The notes beneath the pieces were generated by a model, which saw only the letters and a program-made list of their open reading frames with translations, was not told where the DNA came from and did not search any database. From the IMG/VR virus record IMGVR_UViG_3300010354_000709, positions 1-22,777 of that record: DNA of 22,777 nucleotides; one strand, 5' to 3'. Shown here one piece after another: positions 15,673 through 22,155 of the stretch (within the stretch, counting starts at the first letter, position 1; every line of letters starts with the position of its first letter). Both the position numbers and the translations under genes were made by a program. The DNA is from a virus.

Positions 15673-16442
15673 GCAACGATTTAACCGTCTATTGGGCGCC
15701 ATGGATTGAGGGAGAATATTCTGGGCAGCGAAATAAATTAGGTCCAAATCAATGGATCTATCAAGAACCTGAAAGCGTTTATAAAGATGTTCTTTCAAAA
15801 AAAAGCGATCAAAAAATAACCAAAAATTTTTTTCAATGTCCGGCAGTAAGAGATGCTCTGCAGTCTGTCTATGTAATTAAATGTCCATTTGCGACAGAAG
15901 CAGAAGTTGTCCTGAAGGAAGATGGAGCAGTAGACAAGATTGAACAAAATTGGGCCAAGGACCTACCAAACCTCTTATCTCAGTGCCCCATAAAACTAGC
16001 CCATGCCCCATCTAAGGAAAATGAATTGCTGGTAGTGGTGGAATATACCTATCTATTTTTCTGCGAAGAGTCTTTGGAAATGAGAATGACGGCGCCATGG
16101 TTCCATGAGGCTCCCCACCTACAATATGGTGCGACGGTACCTGGGGTGTTTGACATTGGTCGCTGGATGAGACCAGTACATTTTGAAGTAAATTTATGGC
16201 AGGGGCAGACAAAAATAAAATATGAAGAAAACGAAGCAATGGGCTATATTGAGTTTGGTACGAATAAAAAAATTAATTTTCAAAGATTTGAAACAACTCA
16301 AAAAATAAAAGAAATTGTTGGCGATGCAATCAACACTAGAAACAAAAGATTTACACCAAGCCTATTGAAGCGGTACGAAATTTTTGATCGTTCACCAGTA
16401 AAAAAAATGTTAGTAAAAGAGATAAAGGAGAACCTTTTGTGA
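15669..16442 (+). CDS. Hypothetical protein of the oxygenase operon, 257 aa
   Basis: The ATG at 15669 overlaps the preceding stop by four bases with GGGAG upstream; an in-frame TTG at 15645 is the weaker choice. The sequence begins MSNDLTVYWAPWIEGEYSG, with FFQCPAVRDALQSVYVIKCPF following and APWFHEAPHLQYGATVPGVFD in the middle. It is rich in aromatic residues and beta strands without a catalytic motif I can name, and ends in a basic helical tail. I recall similar WAP...CPA....YVIK proteins in large aquatic phages but no name. Its place between oxygenase genes suggests work in the same process. Confidence 0.7.
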   Translation: MSNDLTVYWAPWIEGEYSGQRNKLGPNQWIYQEPESVYKDVLSKKSDQKITKNFFQCPAVRDALQSVYVIKCPFATEAEVVLKEDGAVDKIEQNWAKDLPNLLSQCPIKLAHAPSKENELLVVVEYTYLFFCEESLEMRMTAPWFHEAPHLQYGATVPGVFDIGRWMRPVHFEVNLWQGQTKIKYEENEAMGYIEFGTNKKINFQRFETTQKIKEIVGDAINTRNKRFTPSLLKRYEIFDRSPVKKMLVKEIKENLL

Positions 16443-16975
16443 TATTTCTCGAAACATCGTCGTTGATAGTTGACAATATGAAAGAAATAGAAGAGTCAAT
16501 TAATTTTGCTGGCTTTAAATATCACGACATTTATGGTGACCACGAAATGACCACCAATCATATGAATTACAATCTGTTTGCTCTTTTGTCTCTGGATTTG
16601 AATTTTTATTATCTCTATGCAGAACTACAACACAGAATTAGGGATGTTTTGGGTTATGAAAAACCGCTTTGGATGCAGGCATGGTTAAATGTGCATTCAG
16701 AGGCTGCGGTGCTTGATTGGCACGATCATGCTTGGCCATGGCACGGATATATATGTATTGACCCCAAAAAAACAAACACTGTTTTCAGGAATCCAACAGA
16801 TGGATCAGAGTACAAGGTAGAGAATAAACCAGGTCAAATTTATTTTGGAAATGGCGGGATATTTCATAAAGTTGAAGTTGTAGAAAGTTATTCTGGCTTT
16901 CGTACAACAATTGGGTTTGATGTAACCGATCAAGCAGGGGGAAAATTAAAAAGTGTCAGTTTTATACCGTTCTAA
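16439..16975 (+). CDS. Putative 2OG-Fe(II) oxygenase, PF13759-like (2)
   Basis: This 178-aa protein starts at GTG 16439 after a strong AAAGGAG site, overlapping the previous stop by four bases (GTGA). The core has MQAWLNVHSEAAVLDWHDHAWPWHGYICID with H95 and H97 as candidate metal ligands, then PGQIYFGNGGIFHKVE with H143, and SGFRTTIGFDV with R155 in the place of the oxoglutarate-binding residue. The order W.N.......H.H...GY......F..P..G......HKV....R matches putative 2OG-FeII oxygenases of the PF13759 type, but the family fit is less certain than for its neighbours. The substrate is unknown. Confidence 0.7.
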   Translation: MIFLETSSLIVDNMKEIEESINFAGFKYHDIYGDHEMTTNHMNYNLFALLSLDLNFYYLYAELQHRIRDVLGYEKPLWMQAWLNVHSEAAVLDWHDHAWPWHGYICIDPKKTNTVFRNPTDGSEYKVENKPGQIYFGNGGIFHKVEVVESYSGFRTTIGFDVTDQAGGKLKSVSFIPF

Positions 16976-17573
16976 ATCCAAAGAGGAACAATATTCTCAG
17001 GGCGATCACATAGGTGTTTGGGATAATTTTTTTTCGCCAGAACTATGTCAAAAATTTATTAATTTTTATGAATACCGTTCCAAAATTGCATTTCAAAGAA
17101 ACAGTCAAGACAAGCAAGACTTTTCTATAAATCTTGGCAATGAACCAGCGATGCGAGATCTGGTCTTGGATCCCTCAATGAGCGACGAGTGCTTACATGA
17201 GTTTTTGGATCAGTTTTGGGGAAAGTGCTACCCAATGTATCTTGACAAACATCCACAAATGACATCGGCTGCCTCACCACCAATTTTATCAACAATCAAA
17301 ATACAGAAAACACTGCCTCAAGGCGGCTACCATGTTTGGCATTGCGAGCACGCAAATATCGAAACAGGGCGAAGATTTGCTTTTATTATTCTTTATTTGA
17401 ACGATGTTGAGTCTGGCGGGGAGACAGAGTTCCTGTATCAGTCTGCTCGTGTTGAGGCTTCTCAGGGACGCCTAGTGCTTGCACCAGCCGCCTATACGCA
17501 CATGCATAGGGGCAATCCACCACTTACGGGCGCAAAATACATCCTTACTTCGTGGCTGGAGTTTGAGAAGTAG
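16953..17573 (+). CDS. 2OG-Fe(II) oxygenase with HxE motif (3)
   Basis: This is a 206-aa enzyme. The GTG at 16953 lies inside the previous gene by 23 bases, with AGGGGG about 11 bases upstream, so the start is fairly but not fully sure. The iron site reads YHVWHCEH with H130 and E132 in place of the usual HxD, followed by ILYLND....GGETEF, APAAYTHMHRGNPP (distal H183) and KYILTSW with Lys195 where other family members have Arg. I recall this WH.E......GGETEF....HRGNPP pattern from cyanophage-type oxygenases, so the Glu is probably a lineage feature and not damage. The substrate is unknown. Confidence 0.85.
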   Translation: MSVLYRSKSKEEQYSQGDHIGVWDNFFSPELCQKFINFYEYRSKIAFQRNSQDKQDFSINLGNEPAMRDLVLDPSMSDECLHEFLDQFWGKCYPMYLDKHPQMTSAASPPILSTIKIQKTLPQGGYHVWHCEHANIETGRRFAFIILYLNDVESGGETEFLYQSARVEASQGRLVLAPAAYTHMHRGNPPLTGAKYILTSWLEFEK

Positions 17574-17583
17574 AGGTTAACCT
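17574..17583. repeat. 10-bp palindrome AGGTTAACCT after the oxygenase stop
   Basis: A perfect 10-base palindrome begins right at the end of the third oxygenase gene, in the 95-base gap before the secreted protein. It has no loop and no U tract, so an operator fits better than a terminator. It may be chance. Confidence 0.3.
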
Positions 17584-17598
17584 GCATAACCGCTTGCC

Positions 17599-17627
17599 TT
17601 GTGATTGGCGTCGGCAGTAGATAGACT
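17599..17627 (+). promoter_or_regulatory. Candidate sigma-70-like promoter for the secreted-protein gene
   Basis: TTGTGA (17599-17604) and TAGACT (17622-17627) are separated by 17 bases, each matching four of six consensus positions. They precede the ATG at 17669 by about 41 bases, in the longest gap of this region. No Shine-Dalgarno site is seen before the ATG. Confidence 0.35.
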
Positions 17628-17668
17628 AAACCGACAAACCATAACTAAATAGAAAACACTACTAACCT

Positions 17669-18418
17669 ATGAAAAAAATTTTGGTAAGCATTGTTCTGAC
17701 ACTGATTTTCTCTATGTTCACGGCGGGTTCTGTGCTTGCAAACCCACCAGCAGACCAAGGCTCACAAATAGAAAATGGCATAACTGTCCAAGCACTTGCG
17801 AATCCGTTAGAGGAACTCAGTGATGAAGTGCCATCAGTTATCCTGCCCGTACCTAGCCACCCCGCACCGGGTGAATACCGTTGCGGAACAAGTCAATACT
17901 TAACCTTAATTCTTGGCGAAGATGGCTGGAACTATCAATGCCAAAAAGTCGGCAACCTACTACTGTGGAGATACTACGACTGCAATTTTGGTCAAAATGC
18001 AGATTGCATAAAGCGTGCATCAAATTCAATACAACCGGAAATTCAAGATAGATGGGAGGACTACGGTGGGTATTCTATCTACGGCGATGTTGTTGGGTAT
18101 TACCTAAAAACAAGCACCAACACATTTACTACATACACTTTTCAAATAGCATTAGATTCGGCATACACGCAAGTTGTATATTCGTTTACTGCTAGTCCAT
18201 ATTTTGACTCCAGTTGGAACTGCGATTTAAGATGGTGTTCTGTGGGCTTTGATATTTCAGCGCCGGGTAAAAGCCCATTTACATCTTGGAACAAAGTAAA
18301 CAGAATAACTGGAAGTTTCTACGCTAGAGCAACTGTGTCGAATTCTAACGGAATCGCCACAAAAGACTTTGGGCTAAGAACACTTCCAGGTTTACAAATG
18401 AATTGGAACAACAACTAA
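17669..18418 (+). CDS. Secreted protein of unknown function with Sec signal peptide
   Basis: This 249-aa protein has a classical signal peptide: MKK, a hydrophobic core (ILVSIVLTLIFSMFTAGS) and VLA before Asn25 as a likely signal peptidase I site. A low-complexity acidic/Pro stretch follows, with a Cys-containing domain from about residue 65. Six cysteines (72, 91, 105, 113, 185, 190) allow three disulfides, as in exported proteins. The C-terminal half is beta-rich (TFTTYTFQIALDSAYTQVVYSF). I do not recognise the family. A signal peptide is unusual for a virion protein; it could act in the host envelope, for instance in superinfection blocking or release, which is speculation. It has its own upstream gap and candidate promoter. 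Confidence 0.75.
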   Translation: MKKILVSIVLTLIFSMFTAGSVLANPPADQGSQIENGITVQALANPLEELSDEVPSVILPVPSHPAPGEYRCGTSQYLTLILGEDGWNYQCQKVGNLLLWRYYDCNFGQNADCIKRASNSIQPEIQDRWEDYGGYSIYGDVVGYYLKTSTNTFTTYTFQIALDSAYTQVVYSFTASPYFDSSWNCDLRWCSVGFDISAPGKSPFTSWNKVNRITGSFYARATVSNSNGIATKDFGLRTLPGLQMNWNNN

Positions 18419-18455
18419 CACACCCATAAAAAAGCAAATTAGGTTTTTACCATTT

Positions 18456-18465
18456 CCCTATAGGG
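18456..18465. repeat. 10-bp palindrome CCCTATAGGG
   Basis: A perfect palindrome in the 89-base gap between the secreted-protein gene and the DUF6065-like gene. No T-run follows closely enough for a textbook terminator, so an operator-like site or chance are both possible. Confidence 0.3.
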
Positions 18466-18507
18466 CAGGAAGCGTCTTTTATTTGAAAAGTAGCATTAAT
18501 CCATATA

Positions 18508-19206
18508 ATGACCATAATCACTTTACGCAAAACGCAAACAAATCCTCCAAAAATTAAACAGTCTCGAATAAAACGAGACTGGATGGATGCCACTTACAAT
18601 AAACATGCATACCAATGCAGACCAATGACTGTAGCGAATGTGTATGGGTGGGAACTTTCTTTACCTTGCGATGTGCGTGTTGTCTGGCGTGGCGATAATC
18701 ATCAAGTTGATATTCTTAGCGGCGCAAACTGTGGCGCATCTTCGGGAATTATTGGAATGGTGACATTTTCGGTCGGCTGGAGATTTAAGACAGAGCCGGG
18801 TTTTTCTATACAAATTGGCGGTTCGCCAAATTTAATACTTCCGGGTGCTCAGGCTTTATCGGGAATTATTCCTACGGATTGGTGGCCAGATGAGTTTCAA
18901 ATGAATTGGATGATTACTGACCCAAATAGAGAAATAGTATTTCCTGCAGGGTTTCCATTTATGTTTTTTACCGTAATACAAAATTCGGTTGTTGAAACTG
19001 CCGAACTAGAATTAGATCTATCTATTGAAGATGCTGATTTTATTAAATCAAGAATAAAATATGGGAGTGAAAAAATGCGTCGCAATGTTGAATATCCTTG
19101 GACGTGGACAAAGGGTATTAAAACCGGACTAGATGCTGACGGGAATAAAATTGGAGATGTATTTACTGGTTTACCAAAACTTCACGAACCAAATGACGAA
19201 GGCTGA
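18508..19206 (+). CDS. DUF6065-like protein
   Basis: This 232-aa protein carries the run of motifs I associate with DUF6065: KRDWMDATYNKHAYQCRPMTV, ANVYGWEL then PC, DWWPDEFQMNWMITDP, and FPAGFPFMFF. The function of the family is not known, and it occurs in bacteria and in phages with oxygenase genes. The ATG at 18508 has no ribosome binding site, and a TATAAT (18504-18509) overlaps it. A later start at Met26 (WMDATY) would drop the region before the conserved motif. The 3' end overlaps by 25 bases with the convergent small gene at 19182-19346. Confidence 0.7.
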   Translation: MTIITLRKTQTNPPKIKQSRIKRDWMDATYNKHAYQCRPMTVANVYGWELSLPCDVRVVWRGDNHQVDILSGANCGASSGIIGMVTFSVGWRFKTEPGFSIQIGGSPNLILPGAQALSGIIPTDWWPDEFQMNWMITDPNREIVFPAGFPFMFFTVIQNSVVETAELELDLSIEDADFIKSRIKYGSEKMRRNVEYPWTWTKGIKTGLDADGNKIGDVFTGLPKLHEPNDEG

Positions 19207-19346
19207 TTTTCGGCTATTTCTACAATCTTGTCAATCGTTTCTTGATTAACAAAAGAGGCGAGAACATGGCTCACCCATTGGTAGGATGACTTTTCGCAAT
19301 AACCTTTGGTCTGCATTAATTTGGCTATTGATTCAATATCTTTCAT
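19182..19346 (-). CDS. Small hypothetical protein, 54 aa
   Basis: A 54-codon frame starts at ATG 19346-19344. Its first four bases overlap the stop of the upstream oxygenase (ATGA), as in other gene pairs of the window. The product starts MKDIESIAKLMQTKGYC and continues with SYQWVSHVLASFVNQETIDKI, mixed helical with charged and hydrophobic residues and no low complexity. It covers the otherwise empty stretch 19207-19342 and reaches 25 bases into the convergent DUF6065-like gene. The ribosome binding site is weak. It is likely co-translated with the oxygenase. Function unknown. Confidence 0.6.
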   Translation of the reverse strand: MKDIESIAKLMQTKGYCEKSSYQWVSHVLASFVNQETIDKIVEIAENQPSSFGS

Positions 19347-20038
19347 TTTTTTGCACTCGCAATAGTTCCATCTTCGTTGTATCCAGGGGTGTATCTATGA
19401 AATCTATCGTTGTAATCAAACATGGTCACTGCAGAATATTTCACACCAGAAGACACCGGCAAAGAAGCATGTGAGTAAATAAAATTTGAAGGACAGATGA
19501 CAATGTCGCCTTTGTGGGGGGTGTATTTTTGGTCAATATAAGGAAACCAAAGTTCCCCTCCTTCAAAATCATCATTAAGATAGCCAACGGTAGAAACAGA
19601 ACATGTGTATGAAAACCCGTGGTCTGCATGTACCTGAAAGTGTTGACCTGGTCCATATTTGACAAAATTAACCGCTTCAATGTAATCCATTGAAATTCCG
19701 TATTGTGAGGTGTAGTGATCTACGCATGCTTTAGTGTAAGCAATGAGGTCATTTAGCAAAGCGGCCATTGGTGCGTATTCTTTGGGTGCTTGGTCTAATT
19801 CGAATTTTCTAAGTTTGCAGTCAAAGCAATCTCGATAATCTTTTTTTTCTTCATAATCGCCAACCAAAGCAGGAAACCAAGAAACATTTTTTAATTTTCC
19901 TATCAACATTGCATTATCAATAGTTTCCGTATCGGTTGTGTGTGGAGGTAGCACTGAACGGTATATTTTTATGCCAAACCGAGGGTCATCGATGCATTCA
20001 ACACTAACTTGTGGTTGATTCATATTTGGGTTAGACAT
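19343..20038 (-). CDS. 2OG-Fe(II) oxygenase, prolyl-4-hydroxylase type (4)
   Basis: This is a 231-aa enzyme. The iron ligands are H137 and D139 (QVHADHGFSYTC) and H190 (YSHASLPV), with Lys200 in GVKYSAVTMF in the oxoglutarate-binding place usually held by Arg. GYLNDDFEGGELWFP and GDIVICPSNF are the typical middle strands. The C-terminal half is clearly related to the minus-strand protein at 20649-21182 (both have NDD..GGEL.F and SHASLPV..G.KYS). A -10-like TAGGAT with upstream TGT lies seven bases before the ATG. The product is likely a protein or small-molecule hydroxylase. Confidence 0.88.
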   Translation of the reverse strand: MSNPNMNQPQVSVECIDDPRFGIKIYRSVLPPHTTDTETIDNAMLIGKLKNVSWFPALVGDYEEKKDYRDCFDCKLRKFELDQAPKEYAPMAALLNDLIAYTKACVDHYTSQYGISMDYIEAVNFVKYGPGQHFQVHADHGFSYTCSVSTVGYLNDDFEGGELWFPYIDQKYTPHKGDIVICPSNFIYSHASLPVSSGVKYSAVTMFDYNDRFHRYTPGYNEDGTIASAKK

Positions 20039-20045
20039 AGCTGAT

Positions 20046-20054
20046 ATCCTAACA
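20046..20054 (-). promoter_or_regulatory. Candidate extended -10 promoter, leaderless, in a 15-bp divergent gap
   Basis: On the minus strand TGT-TAGGAT (hexamer 20051-20046) precedes the ATG at 20038 by seven bases. The plus strand carries TGA-TATCCT here, before the divergent oxygenase. The two genes share only 15 bases between starts, so any promoters must overlap each other and the coding sequences. Confidence 0.35.
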
Positions 20055-20635
20055 TGAATATGATTCGCATTGGAAGTAAGGAAAATATAGTATTTGTCCC
20101 CAATTTACTGACGACTGATGAGTGTGTCTCAATAACAAATTATTGTGAGTCGGTCAAATTATGGCATTCAAATTCCTATGACGGAAGCAATGACAAAGTG
20201 CATTCTATTGCATCGTTTTCTGACTCGTCTTTAAATGCGCTTAAAGTAGCAGTAAATTCGTTGCATGAAAAAATCGAGAATAGGTTTGGACGAGAACTTG
20301 GTCCACAATTCCCAGGAATTCGTAAATGGGAAGTCGGCGATTACCAACCCCTTCATGCCGATGGAGAAGACACCGACGGGAATCCAAATGAAGCCTATGC
20401 TGTTGACTATGCATCAGTTATTTATATAAATGACAACTACTTAGGTGGGGAAATAGAATTTCCACTACAGGAAATTATTTGGAAACCAGTATCTGGGACG
20501 GCAGTGTTTTTCCCTGCAAATAAGTGGTTTGCGCATAAAGTTCACGAAGTAACATGCGGCACTAGATACACGTCTGCTCAATTTTGGGTACCTACAAAAC
20601 ATTTAAAACTGCGAGACTTTTACTTTTCTAAGTAA
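20054..20635 (+). CDS. 2OG-Fe(II) oxygenase, prolyl-4-hydroxylase type (5)
   Basis: This 193-aa enzyme shows the full ligand set: H101 and D103 (PLHADGED), H161 (FAHKVHEV) and Arg171 (TRYTSAQFW). The middle strands SVIYINDNYLGGEIEFP and GTAVFFPANKWF are standard for the P4H-like group. It is the only plus-strand gene in the minus-strand block; it diverges from oxygenase 4 and converges on oxygenase 6, sharing a hairpin at its 3' end. A second ATG lies two codons downstream of the chosen one. There is no Shine-Dalgarno site. Confidence 0.88.
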   Translation: MNMIRIGSKENIVFVPNLLTTDECVSITNYCESVKLWHSNSYDGSNDKVHSIASFSDSSLNALKVAVNSLHEKIENRFGRELGPQFPGIRKWEVGDYQPLHADGEDTDGNPNEAYAVDYASVIYINDNYLGGEIEFPLQEIIWKPVSGTAVFFPANKWFAHKVHEVTCGTRYTSAQFWVPTKHLKLRDFYFSK

Positions 20636-20654
20636 TTTTTTTAGAAAATTACTT
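20630..20654. terminator. Bidirectional hairpin terminator
   Basis: AAGTAATTTT (20630-20639) and AAAATTACTT (20645-20654) make a perfect 10-bp inverted repeat with a TTTAG loop. It contains the stop codons of both convergent oxygenase genes (TAA at 20633-20635 and, on the minus strand, at 20651-20649). It is AT-rich, with T runs inside the stem on either strand. It probably ends transcription from both sides. Confidence 0.6.
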
Positions 20655-21182
20655 CCACCAACAAACAACAGAATATTTAATTCCTTTAGTTACTGGTAGC
20701 GAAGCATGAGAATGAACAAAATTTGATGGAAAAACTACTATGTCTCCTGCTACTGGTTCGTATATAAAATTTAACAAATCAAAATAAAGTTCTCCGCCCT
20801 GATAGTCGTCGTTCAAAAACCCAACTGCGCTAATTCTTCTTGGCGTAAATTCTGAGTCGTCATAGTGTGTCTTAAACTCTTCGCCGACCTCATATTTTAA
20901 CAAATTAAAATTGCTAATTTCTGGCAACACCACCGGAGCATTGAACCTACAAATGTAGTGACCTACTGTTTTTTTAAAATCTTGATTAAAAGACGTACTT
21001 ACCTCATGCGGAAATTGATTTGTATCCGAACTTGTTCTCAAATTAGAAGATGGCTTATCTCCGTATAGTGTGGATTTTTGCCAAACAGCAATTTTGCTGT
21101 TTTCTGTTAGACTAATTAAAAGTTGCGGATTTTGAATTGCTGAACGATAAATCGCTATGGCGCCAACGAGAATTGATTTCAT
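20649..21182 (-). CDS. 2OG-Fe(II) oxygenase, prolyl-4-hydroxylase type (6)
   Basis: This is a 177-aa enzyme. The iron ligands are H106 and D108 (KTHYDDSE) and H159 (HSHASLPV), with Lys169 (KGIKYSVV) in the oxoglutarate-binding place. Its second half aligns by eye with oxygenase 4 (GFLNDDYQGGELYFD against GYLNDDFEGGELWFP), so these two are paralogs with different N-terminal regions. It lies 54 bases downstream of the glycosyltransferase on the same strand. The start lacks a Shine-Dalgarno site; the AT-rich 54-base gap holds a candidate promoter. Confidence 0.87.
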   Translation of the reverse strand: MKSILVGAIAIYRSAIQNPQLLISLTENSKIAVWQKSTLYGDKPSSNLRTSSDTNQFPHEVSTSFNQDFKKTVGHYICRFNAPVVLPEISNFNLLKYEVGEEFKTHYDDSEFTPRRISAVGFLNDDYQGGELYFDLLNFIYEPVAGDIVVFPSNFVHSHASLPVTKGIKYSVVCWWK

Positions 21183-21206
21183 AATTTAAATTTTAAATAC
21201 TAAAAA

Positions 21207-21234
21207 AGTGTATCAAAGAGAACAATTTTTGCAA
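21207..21234 (-). promoter_or_regulatory. Candidate promoter for oxygenase 6
   Basis: On the minus strand TTGCAA (21234-21229), a 16-base spacer and TACACT (21212-21207) preceded by TGA form a possible promoter with an extended -10. The ATG is 24 bases after the hexamer, without a ribosome binding site. A TAAAAT seven bases before the ATG is an alternative. Confidence 0.3.
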
Positions 21235-21236
21235 TA

Positions 21237-22151
21237 TTATAAACACTGAAATCTCGCTTTAAATTTTTTTAAATCTATATTCATTATCCGTATTGCCTCA
21301 GCAGCAAGTTCTTTGTTTGGTGCCCCCCAAAGACCAGTAATAGTTCCGTCAAATATTGATGCCACTCGCTGAAGAGTGTATCTATCCATAGATGTAATTA
21401 TTGATGCACGAGTATCGGAAAAATAAGATGTCCTCCAATCGTTGGCTTTGAGTGAATTAAAATATTTATCACTTTTATCTAAATGGTATATATCAATATA
21501 ATCTGTAGAAAAACTTCTTATACCTCTTGAAATTAAACGAAAATACATACTGTGCTCCTCCCCATAAAACCACATATGTGGATCGGGGGGGACATCCAAG
21601 AAGGTACTTGCTTCAGAAAACAAGTATGCAGCACTAACTGCATAGTTTTCTTTCCAATCAATAGTGCTTTCCAAAACCCAATTGTTTGACCAAACACGAA
21701 ACATATCGTCAATAAATAGCGACGATGGTTGCTCATTTTTTTTAATTGGCGTCATTCCATCTTTTTCATCTTCCCTACACGGTGACACATGCTGCGAAAT
21801 TACAACTCTTTCTTTGCAATTTTTTACAATTGCATTATACCTAGAGACAATTTCTTCGTCCCAATTCTTACCAAAAAGCATGTGCGCATCACATTGAAGC
21901 ACATAGTCAAAATATTGTGCATTTTTTAATGCCATATATCGAACAATTCCCACCCCAGGTGGGATACTAGATTCATATTTTGTATGTATTACGAATTTGT
22001 TTTGTAAGTCAGAAAATCTGGAATCACTCCTGAATTCACACACACTAATCTGAATGTCGTGTTTGTTGCTTTTATTGTCAAGTATTGAATTAACAGTTTG
22101 TTTTATGTGGGATTCGTTATACGCTGCAATAGCAACAAGAATGGTTGCCAC
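21237..22151 (-). CDS. GlcNAc-type glycosyltransferase (PF11397/GT60-like)
   Basis: This is a 304-aa enzyme. It begins TILVAIAAYNE as in GT-A glycosyltransferases. It then shows PPGVGIVRYMAL and the DxD-like VLQCDAHMLFGKNWDEE (D88, H90), a WFYGEEHSMYFRLISRG block (about 194-210) and IDIYHLD (H223). This order matches the GlcNAc-transferase family PF11397 (GT60), whose Dictyostelium member Gnt1 adds GlcNAc to hydroxyproline of Skp1 after a prolyl hydroxylase has acted. The start is GTG 22151, with TAGG near it inside the end of the upstream gene. Being beside several hydroxylase-like genes makes a coupled hydroxylation-glycosylation role plausible. Sugar and acceptor are unproven. Confidence 0.82.
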   Translation of the reverse strand: MATILVAIAAYNESHIKQTVNSILDNKSNKHDIQISVCEFRSDSRFSDLQNKFVIHTKYESSIPPGVGIVRYMALKNAQYFDYVLQCDAHMLFGKNWDEEIVSRYNAIVKNCKERVVISQHVSPCREDEKDGMTPIKKNEQPSSLFIDDMFRVWSNNWVLESTIDWKENYAVSAAYLFSEASTFLDVPPDPHMWFYGEEHSMYFRLISRGIRSFSTDYIDIYHLDKSDKYFNSLKANDWRTSYFSDTRASIITSMDRYTLQRVASIFDGTITGLWGAPNKELAAEAIRIMNIDLKKFKARFQCL

Positions 22152-22155
22152 ATGC

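Noticed and set aside
18504-18509. Perfect TATAAT overlapping the ATG of the DUF6065-like gene
   Set aside because: As a -10 it would place transcription start inside the coding region, and the TTGAAA upstream is only 15 bases away. Probably chance in AT-rich DNA, though it leaves the start a little uncertain.
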